This document shows positions 56,415-64,000 of a DNA stretch of 64,000 nt, one piece after another. A program made the position numbers and the translations under genes. The DNA is from Sarcophilus harrisii. Its lineage: Eukaryota > Chordata > Mammalia > Dasyuromorphia > Dasyuridae. Location of the stretch: NCBI RefSeq assembly GCF_902635505.1, contig NC_045427.1, positions 509,719,665 to 509,783,664 on the forward strand, written 5' to 3'. A model generated the notes under the pieces. It worked only from the letters and a program-made list of their open reading frames with translations, ran no database searches and was not told where the DNA came from. Positions within the stretch are counted from its first letter, which is position 1. Each line of letters begins with the position of its first letter.

Positions 56415-56552
56415 CTTTGAAGAAATTAATTAGTCTCTCTGGGCCTCAGTTTCCTTATGTGTTAAAAAAAAAAGAATGGAGGGGGAGAGGACTGAATGAG
56501 ATGGTGTTTAATGTCCTTCCCAGTTCTAAATTCTATCAGTCTGTTATTTTAT
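56415..56552 (+). mobile_element. MIR-like SINE, 3' part
   Basis: 'ctctgggcctcagtttcctt', 'gactgaatgagatggtgttt', 'ccttcccagttctaaattct'. Confidence 0.65.
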
Positions 56553-58009
56553 GGTGTTTTTGACTACTCAAACGATATTCACATACCTCTTACAGAGGGA
56601 TAAAAATATTTCTGCTTTGGATATATTTCTTGAGTTATCACTCTTTTAATCTAGTCCTATATCCTGGTATGCTTCTTTGTCTAAATTCGCCATTTTAATT
56701 TTTTTAAATGCAATTTGTCCTTTATAACTCTTTTCCATGTCCTATAAAAATGATGGATAGGGGAGGATAGATAAAGCTGCAGATCAATCTTAAATTCTGA
56801 TAATCTAATAAATGCTTTGAGCACCAGTCTTGCAGTTTATGACCTCTTGTCAATTGATTTATAGCTTTGTAGTAAATTTTCTCTCACTATTATCCAATAT
56901 TTATTAGAACATCTTGTTCCTAGCAGATGAAGCACAGTATAAAACATCTGTCAAAACAATAGCCGATTCAATTAAATATATTTAATTTCTAAATCTTGTT
57001 CTCTAGCTCTGTCTCTTCTCTGTCCCTTTCTGTTTTCTGTCTTTGTCTCTCTTTCCCCCTTCTATCAGAGAAGCATCTTATGCCCAGCCTTCAGAATAAG
57101 ATTTCTGGGGGTGCAAACTAATAAAAAAACGTGAGTGACTTTCTCTGCATTGTTTAAAAATCCTCCTTTGCAAGCCTCAGTCTATTTTAACCATGGTTTT
57201 TCAATGGATGGCTTAGTGTAAAAAGGGAAATTTCTTATCTGTCAGTCCAATTTCTCAGGACCAATTTTTAAGCAAAAGAGGGAGAGGCTGATGGAAAGCA
57301 GTAGGTGAAAGGCAACTTCAGTCTCTTTGTAACAGAGGTAATTTACATGCCTGCATGTCTTTTTAATGTTTCCTTTGTGTATAGGTGAAAAATGCTCAAA
57401 TTGGTTGCCTTGACCTCTCTTTCTGACCTACAAACCCCTAAACACTATTTTGAAGGTCAGTTTATTGATGCTTTGTGGGTCTGTGGCTTAGTAAGAAATG
57501 GAGTTTGCCACAATCCCACCATTTAAAATGTTCTTGGATTCAAGGCTCCCATTTTTTCATTGTTGTTGTTGCTAAATGTTACCCAAATGTGATAAGGATT
57601 AATGGTATATTGAAAACATATGTCTGTTTACTTCATTGTCCATGTTACTTCATAGACACACCTGGGCTTACATATTAGGGGTAGACAGAATGAATCTGAC
57701 TTGAAGAATCAAGTCCAACGAACATTTAGGAAAGAGTTTTGCAGTTTTGATGTCAAGGGAGGTCTAAAATATCTGCTTATCTAGAAAGGAAAACTATTAA
57801 ATAGGGTGACAGATGCAAATTATACTAGAACCATATTTCTATACCTATACTAATTTGTAAGTAGAGTTTATCTTTTTGAGTCCTTTCAGTTTTTCTTTCC
57901 ATGTGCTCTTCCCTTTTGACCCCCTTGCTTAAGACAGAATATTTTTATGCATAGCCCTCAGAAGAAACTTGGTTTTGGATAAAACTATTAATCATCTAAT
58001 CATAAAAAA
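56553..58009. other. intergenic, nothing recognised
   Basis: Unassigned. No exon recognised. Confidence 0.4.
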
Positions 58010-58180
58010 GCACTGTGCTAAGTGTTGGCAATACAGAGGCAAACATGACAGTCTCTGTCTCTGGTCAAAGTGCTTACATTTTACTGGGGAGATAGAATTT
58101 GCCCTCAGATGAATAAATACAAAGTGGGTGCCAAGTAATTTCAAGAGGGATTGAGCAGTAACTGGGAGGTGGGGGTGGGA
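58010..58180 (+). mobile_element. ancient LINE-like relic
   Basis: 'actgtgctaagtgttggcaa', 'caaagtgcttacattttact', 'ggggagatagaattt' resemble a widespread L2/L3-type relic. Orientation uncertain. Confidence 0.35.
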
Positions 58181-59084
58181 AATGAGCAGAGGGCTATGTG
58201 GCAGCTGGTACTGATGGAAACGAGGTATTCAACCAGGCTCAGGTAAGGAGAGAGTGCATTCCAGACAAGCCCTTAAAATTAACTGTCCCTAATAATAGCA
58301 GATTACTTTTCCAGGATCTCATTTTCATACGGCCCCTTCTAATTGTCTATATTCACATGTGACAGAAATAACATGGACATTTATAATCCTGGCAGTCCCA
58401 ATCCTCCCCCATCAAAATCTTTTATCAGAGTGGTTGACAAGGAGCAGAATGGATGAGACAGGAGGCAGCAGTGAACAGTGGGATACTAAAAGAGAGGAGG
58501 GGAAAAGAGAACCCCTGGGGTCTCTATAACCCAGACAATGGTTTATGAGAATCATTGAAAATTGGTAGTGCTTGTCAACTCTGACCTGTGTGATCCCAGA
58601 TCTATTTTGGATTGAGTATATTCTTCTGGTAAGTACCATTCTTAGTCCTTGTAGGATACTGGTGCCAAAAAGCTGACCTAAGCCTTTATAAAATGTCCTT
58701 GTGCTTCAAATACTGGAAATGCAGACTTCTGAGTACCTACAACACTGGGGAATCTAGCTTGGAAGCAGGTCTTCCAAGGAGATCTTCCTCTTTTCCTAGG
58801 GGAGAAGATGCTTTGTCACTATTTCTCTTCCCAGGGAAATCAGAAGGTACAATTCTGAAATAGGTAAAGTGTGTATTTTGGGGGCCTTTCAATTTGTTCT
58901 CTTTCTTCTGGCCCTTGTTTGTCTGTCCCTTACTAATCTAGACTTCACAGGGGTCTCCCTTCCCTTGGCAGGACCTGATGCTCTGGATTTTTTTAATAAC
59001 TGTATTCTCCATTTTTTCTCCCATATCCTATGATCCTGATTCTTCCTATTTCCTTGGGCTGATAAAATAAAATGGTATATATGG
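58181..59084. other. intergenic, nothing recognised
   Basis: No gene or family recognised. Confidence 0.4.
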
Positions 59085-59235
59085 TGAAAAAAGAGCACTG
59101 GATTGGGCATAGAGGATCTGGGTAGGTTGAAATCTCACCTCTATCACTACTTGTGTGACCCTGGGAAATCTTCTTCTCTAGGTCTCAGTTTTCTTCACAG
59201 TCTTTTTCATCTCTGATATTATTTATATCAGATAA
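59085..59235 (+). mobile_element. MIR-like SINE
   Basis: 'aagagcactggattgggcat', 'tgtgtgaccctgggaaatct', 'ggtctcagttttcttcacag'. Confidence 0.7.
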
Positions 59236-59309
59236 TGACATTGTTTTGACACTCTCAGAGAACATTGGAGGCTTTAACTTTGGGTGTGAACTACTGGCTG
59301 TGGTCTGTG

Positions 59310-59414
59310 AAATTAGTATAGCAGAGTGGGACAAAAAGAATAGTAGTCTTGGAATCAGGGTTTCCCTCTTGAACATTGTCCATATGGGACTGTGAGTAAG
59401 TCACTTAATCACCC
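59310..59414 (+). mobile_element. MIR-like SINE, 5' part
   Basis: 'gtagtcttggaatcagggtt' then 'gtgagtaagtcacttaatca'. Directly followed by another SINE. Confidence 0.5.
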
Positions 59415-59416
59415 TT

Positions 59417-59527
59417 AAGGCAGTTAAGTGGTTCAGTGGATAGCGTTCTGGACCTGGAGTTAGGAGATATTTACTGCTATGTATTTAGCTGAACAAGTCA
59501 CTCTGTCTGCCCAGATTTCCTGATTAT
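59417..59527 (+). mobile_element. MAR1-type SINE, partial
   Basis: 'ggcagttaagtggttcagtg', 'gatagcgttctggacctgga'. The 3' half is missing. Confidence 0.75.
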
Positions 59528-59559
59528 GACCTTCAGGTAGACCAATAATTTTTTAAAAT

Positions 59560-60813
59560 TATCTTTCCTGGACCTATTTTCCAGGTCAATAAGATATTTT
59601 ACATTTTTTTTTTGGTTTTGTTTTATTGGTTTTTCATAAAATCATTAGCTTCCATTTGCTCAATTCCAATTTTTAAGGAATTATTTTCCATAATGAGATT
59701 TTGTACCTTCTTTCCCATTTGGCCAATTTTGCTTTTTAAGGCATTCTTCTCCTGATTAGTTTATTGCACTTCCTTTTGCATAACTCAATTCTTTTCCTAA
59801 TTTTCCTCTATCTCTCTTACTTGATTTTCAGAATCTCTTTTGAGTCCTTCCATGACCTGAGCTCAATTCTTTTTTTTCTTGGAGACTTTGGATGTAGGAG
59901 TTTTGACTTTGTAATCATCTTCTGAGTGTGTATTTTGATCTTCCTTGTCACCATAATAACTTTCTATGATCAGAAACTATGTCTGTTGTTTGCTCATTTC
60001 CCTAGCCTTTTATTTAGCTTCTGACTCTTTACTAAAGTAGAGCTCTGTTTCCAGAGTGGAGGGTGCATTCTTCCAACTTCAGGGGTTTTGTGAAGCTGTT
60101 TTCAGAGATCTTTCTAGGGACTTAAACACAAACACTCTCTACCCTCAAACTAGGAATGTCCCCATCCTCCTCCCTTTGAGACTATACATTCAGTGTGCTA
60201 AAGCCACAGTCTCTTTAATGTTAATAAAGAGATCTCCTGGGGGCTGAGGCCTCCAAAAGCTAGCTGCCACCACTGCCTATGCTCACTCGTGGTTTGCTGG
60301 CTTGCCAAGGCCTGCTCACCCCACTGACCTTCCGAATTGTCTTTGGGGTCTCTGGACTGAGAGGTCCAGACCAGTACTTCTGAGGTCCCTAGGCCAGTTC
60401 CTGCTTTACTGGTGTGGAGCTGTGGCTGGGACTAGGGTCAGGGCCAGGGTTGTGTCGGCACAGCCTGCACTGGGACTGCTCATTGGATTTCCATCCTGGT
60501 GCCACAGGCCTTTTCTGCTGACCTTCTATGTTTTCTTCAGTTAAAAAATGTTCTACTTCATCTTTGTGAGTGTTCTGGCACTAAAATTTGTTTTGACTCA
60601 TTATTTAAAGAATTTGGCTCTGAAGTCAGGAGGACCCGAGTCCAAACCTGGCCTCAGACACTTATCACTTCCTATCTGTATGACCCTGGGCAAGTCACTT
60701 AACCCCAATTGCCTCAGCCAAAAAAAAAAAAAAAAAAAAAAAAAAAGAATTTTGAGCAGTTTGAGGGAGAGGTTGGGCAAGTTCCTGATTTACTCTGCCA
60801 TCTTGGCTCTGTC
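59560..60813 (-). mobile_element. L1 LINE 5' end, antisense (5' UTR plus ORF1 start)
   Basis: The right end carries GCCATCTTGGC (60797-60807), the complement of the YY1 site GCCAAGATGGC that opens many L1 5' UTRs. Leftward lies a GC-richer 5' UTR (about 60050-60790), then AT-rich sequence matching the reversed coiled-coil part of ORF1. Downstream L1 parts are missing. A SINE is inserted at 60616-60746. Confidence 0.65.
60616..60746 (+). mobile_element. poly(A)-tailed marsupial SINE nested in L1
   Basis: 5'-truncated: 'ggctctgaagtcaggaggac', 'caagtcacttaaccccaatt', 'gcctcagcc', then A27. Flanked by AAAGAATTT at 60607-60615 and 60744-60752, a target duplication. The long clean A tail points to a recent L1-driven insertion. 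Confidence 0.93.
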
Positions 60814-60819
60814 TCTTTT

Positions 60820-60968
60820 CCCTAGATTTCCTTAACTGAAAAATGGGGAAGAAAAGTGCCCATCTTTACAGAGTTATTGTTAGGATAAAAAGAGGTAATA
60901 TTTGTATAAAGCACTTAGCATTGCCTAGCTCATAGTAGGTACTATATAAATGCTTATTCCCTTTGCTC
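60820..60968 (+). mobile_element. MIR/THER1-like SINE, 3' part
   Basis: 'ttaactgaaaaatggggaag', 'aaagcacttagcattgccta', 'gctcatagtaggtactatat'. Confidence 0.65.
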
Positions 60969-61014
60969 CTCCTTCAACTTCAGTAATAATAATATAATAT
61001 AATAATAATTGGAC

Positions 61015-61148
61015 TAATTATTCTCTCTTAACTCTAACACTAAGATTCTATGGCCTATTAGCTTCTCTAGGCTCAATTCCCTATCTGCAAAATGGAGAGT
61101 ATGGGCTAGGAGACCAATAAGGTTCCTTCTAAATTTGTGATCCTAAAA
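61015..61148 (+). mobile_element. MIR-like SINE, 3' part
   Basis: 'tccctatctgcaaaatggag', 'ccaataaggttccttctaaa'. Confidence 0.5.
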
Positions 61149-62249
61149 TCTCTGTCATATTATTACCAAGAAGTAACATCCCTTTCTAAGTCTAGAGTTA
61201 GGGAAAATGAAACACTGGGCTCAGGTCTCTTGATTCCAAGTCTAAAATTCTTTCTGCTTTGTCACCATCATATTTCCCCCAGGGAGGTGTTGAGAACATT
61301 TCATTTGAAGCCCCATTGAGCTTATTAAGGCACTACATTCTGATTCTGTTTTTCTTCCCCACTCCTACCAGGCACACTGCTTTCCCTTGTAGAACCTCAA
61401 AAATTTGCCATTTAGATATAGAATTAGAAAGACCAATCTCATCCCAGCTTCTACTCTACTCCGTTATCCGTTCCTACTCTATTTCTGCCCACACCCTCAC
61501 TATCTCCAGCAACTCCTGGCACTTTTAGCTGCCAGTCACTCCCTGACTTTCCCCTTCCTCTTTCTCCCATATACTAGAAAACTCTTTATAATGCTATCTC
61601 TTCATCCAAACCTTTTCTTATTGTATCTAGGGACTGATTTCCACCGTGATGCCTCTAACACCAGCATCAGGACTAAGTTATAAGTAACAGATGTGGACAG
61701 CAACCAAAGCTATGGGGGCAAAGTTGTTCCCTCTCTGCCCACATTCTTCAGGTCTGACAGAAGGAAAGGAGTAGCCTCTAGGTAGCAAAGAATGCATAAA
61801 AGGGGAGGCAGAGGATGCCAAAGATGAGCATGAATAATGATGGTAAAATCCTTTCCTGTTTTGCTTAGGGGAGGGGGAGGAAAGGAGCTGAAGGAAAGAA
61901 CACTAGGCACCTAAAGGGGCGTAGGATCAAAAGTTAGGGGAGAAGGGGTCACAAAGAGATGCTTTCCAATTTCAGAATTTTACCAAAGATCAAGCCAGTT
62001 TACTTTCAACAAAAATCTGAACAAATAGAAGCCAAGATATTTTTAATTTTTGTAGTCAAACTGTATTCAGATTAATAAGACTATTCTTTTGTTCAAATGC
62101 AGTAAAGATTGAATAAATATGCTTTCTGATCTGTCACCAAATTCTGACTATTCTTTATTTGAAAAATCCCCTTAATTTCCTTCTTGTTTTTCTCATTCTC
62201 ATTCCTTTCTTCTCTCTTATATATAGATTACCATAACAGATCCTTACTT
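61149..62249. other. intergenic, nothing firmly recognised
   Basis: A reversed MIR3-like stretch may lie at 61190-61265. Open frames at 61259-61683 lack domains. Confidence 0.35.
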
Positions 62250-62928
62250 AATCTTTCTTCCTAACAATCCACACTGTACATTACTACCAAGATGCAAATC
62301 TTTGTAATAACATTTTCCTCTTCACTCCCTTAGGTGACATTCTCTAGCATAGAGTGTTTATTGAACACTCTAATTATCCATATCTTGGCTTTAAGATCCT
62401 CCATAATCTGGTCCACTTCAGCTATCCAACCTTATTTTCTACTACTTTCTCATTTGGATCTTCAGTTAAATTCAGACAAATCTCTTCCATAGCAACCATG
62501 GTTGTTTCTGGTTATTTATAAACTAATCTGTTCCTAACTTCCTTCATCTAAATCTTACTCATCCTTTAAAGACTAGATAAAATTTGTTGTCCTCCAAGAC
62601 TGCTTCAGTTCCCATGTATATATACCTTTTCTGGACGGTTGATATCTTCTCTGTATGACCCCTTATTCCCTAGATATTGATCCCCTCCTTTCTGCCTGAT
62701 ATTCTCCTGTCAGTTCCTTTCTTCTTATGTCCCTCCTCCAGTAAAAGTAGAAAAGGATGTTCTGACTATTATTCATATTTCTCTTTGGCATACCCAGCCT
62801 CCCTTTTTATTTGAAATCTGCATCATGCATTTTATCATTTATATATAGTCCTCTGTAAGTTCTCTGAAAGCAGTCACTGTGTTTTATACTTCTTTTGAAG
62901 CTACTACAATTCTTAGGGAGAAAGGAAA
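62250..62928 (+). mobile_element. L2 LINE 3' end, sense
   Basis: 'gatcctccataatctggtcc', 'cctccaagactgcttcagtt', 'agttctctgaaagcagtcac', in the expected L2 order. Confidence 0.65.
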
Positions 62929-62934
62929 TAAGCA

Positions 62935-63108
62935 TAAATGCTTATTTCATATAGCATTTTCTAAGGGTCAGTTAAGTATTTTGCAAATATTACCTCATTT
63001 GATCTTCACAATGACCTTGTAAAGTTGGGTGCTATCATTATCCCCATTTTCCAGTTAAGGAAACCGAGACAAACAGGAGTTAAGTATACTTGCCCAAGTA
63101 TAATTTGG
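62935..63108 (+). mobile_element. THER1/MIR-like SINE, 3' part
   Basis: 'attttgcaaatattacctca', 'tttgatcttcacaatgacct', 'tatccccattttccagttaa', 'ggaaaccgagacaaacagga'. Confidence 0.8.
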
Positions 63109-63928
63109 TTTTGCCCAAACTCTCAGAACTCCAATCAAGCAACTGAACCCTTAGGGTAATTTGTTGGGCAGATTCCATTGAGTATGCCCCACTGGATTCT
63201 CCAGATTTCCAGTATGGAGTCAGATCCCTGGTTGAATGAACATTATTTGGATTTCTGAGGTAAGTAATACACTCCTGTCTGACAGCTCTGTTCTTGAGAT
63301 CAGCCAGAGGGGCAAGGATGGGGCCCAAGGGGATGAAGCTATGTTAAAGAAAGAAAACCAGAGGCTCTTCTTGTCCCTTTTCTTCTCTGTATCCCCCATT
63401 GCTCTCTGGTAATGGTGAAGAAAGTTCTCCTTCCCCTCTCCACTCCCTCCCCCATTACTTTTCAGCTTCAGTCCCAAAGGTAAATATACATTTTAAAACT
63501 ACTCATGACAGGTTTCTATTATTAAAAAAGGAAATTAAAAGCCTCTTAAGTGTAGATAATATGAATTTTGCCAGACAAAATGACAAAAACCAGGAAATTT
63601 GAACTTTGAGTAGTACAAGACGCCTCAGTTCCTCTGGTGGGATCTTTTCTACAATGGACTTTCTTTTCTCAGTGGCTTGTTTTGGAGGAAGTGGAACTTC
63701 AACTTTGCTTGCAAACTTATGGGAATTTCCCACAAATATATCAAAATTCCACAAAAAATCAAAATGTGGGAAGTTCAGGGTTTTGGGACCTGCTTACTTT
63801 GTCATGGAAATATATTCCCAAGGCCTGGGTCTCTTCCCCCTTCCTCTGATACCAATATGGAAATAATTTCTCTGGGTGCTAGATTTGTTCACACAGTATT
63901 TTTTAATTCAGTATAGTACACAGGAAAG
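63109..63928. other. intergenic, nothing recognised
   Basis: Three overlapping + frames at 63606-63916 and minus frames at 63080-63754 have no recognisable domain. Confidence 0.35.
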
Positions 63929-63929
63929 T

Positions 63930-64000
63930 AGGGGCAGCTAAGTGATAAGGCGGATAGAATACCGGTCCTGGACTCAGGAAAATTCATTTCCCTGAATTAA
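63930..64000 (+). mobile_element. MAR1-type SINE, cut by window end
   Basis: Head 'ggggcagctaagtgataagg', 'cggatagaataccggtcctg', 'gactcaggaaaattcattt'. Confidence 0.85.

Noticed and set aside
63606-63916. Three overlapping + frames near the right end
   Set aside because: Mutually exclusive frames of similar length in AT-rich DNA with no domain, which is expected by chance.
1-64000. CRISPR arrays, bacterial operons, tRNA or rRNA genes
   Set aside because: Direct repeats present are microsatellites or transposon copies. The tRNA-like heads belong to SINEs, and no intact tRNA cloverleaf or rRNA stretch was recognised.

Overview
This is a vertebrate nuclear window, almost certainly from a marsupial. 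The evidence is: spliced exons with GT/AG borders, one CpG island in otherwise CpG-poor, AT-rich DNA, many ancient L2/MIR relics, and several families typical of marsupials. Those are tRNA-headed SINEs of the MAR1/WSINE kind, RTE LINE remains with RTE-tailed SINEs, and L1 copies with marsupial-type 3' ends. I cannot name the species.

The only protein gene I can support is POLR2M (GRINL1A/Gdown1), the RNA polymerase II-associated subunit. It lies on the + strand as four coding exons (17273-17370, 20896-21540, 28716-28923, 30625-30765), predicting 363 residues. A CpG-island promoter (about 16760-17560) holds NRF1-, Sp1-, CCAAT-, ETS- and YY1-like sites, and the leader can encode a 25-residue uORF. 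The 3' end has a polyadenylation signal at 31016. All splice phases agree and the product aligns from memory with the roughly 368-residue human protein.

1-16700 is intergenic: an L2 relic, a 1.6 kb microsatellite cluster (4455-6118), a 60-bp tandem duplication (7459), solo LTR fossils, another L2, a retrocopy inserted into an L2 tail (14799-15205), and a TATA-bearing LTR 0.9 kb upstream of the promoter. Introns 1-3 hold MIR, L2, L1, LTR, MAR1 and hAT-like relics. A sense L1 tail ends only about 38 bp before exon 2. 31040-64000 is gene-free as far as I can see: nested L1 copies, a class II endogenous retrovirus fossil (38828-40478) inserted into an antisense L1 with a 6-bp target duplication, an RTE 3' end, RTE-type SINEs, hAT-like elements, several microsatellites, and an antisense L1 5' end with a SINE inside it.

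In eutherians POLR2M neighbours MYZAP, with which it can form read-through transcripts (GCOM1). I recognise no MYZAP exon here. Repeat family names come from memory of consensus patterns, without database searches, so boundaries are approximate unless a target duplication or splice site is stated. No new kind of biological system was found. The best leads are the L1 tail against exon 2, the uORF/YY1 leader, the nested class II ERV, the retrocopy in L2, and an unnamed two-copy repeat.
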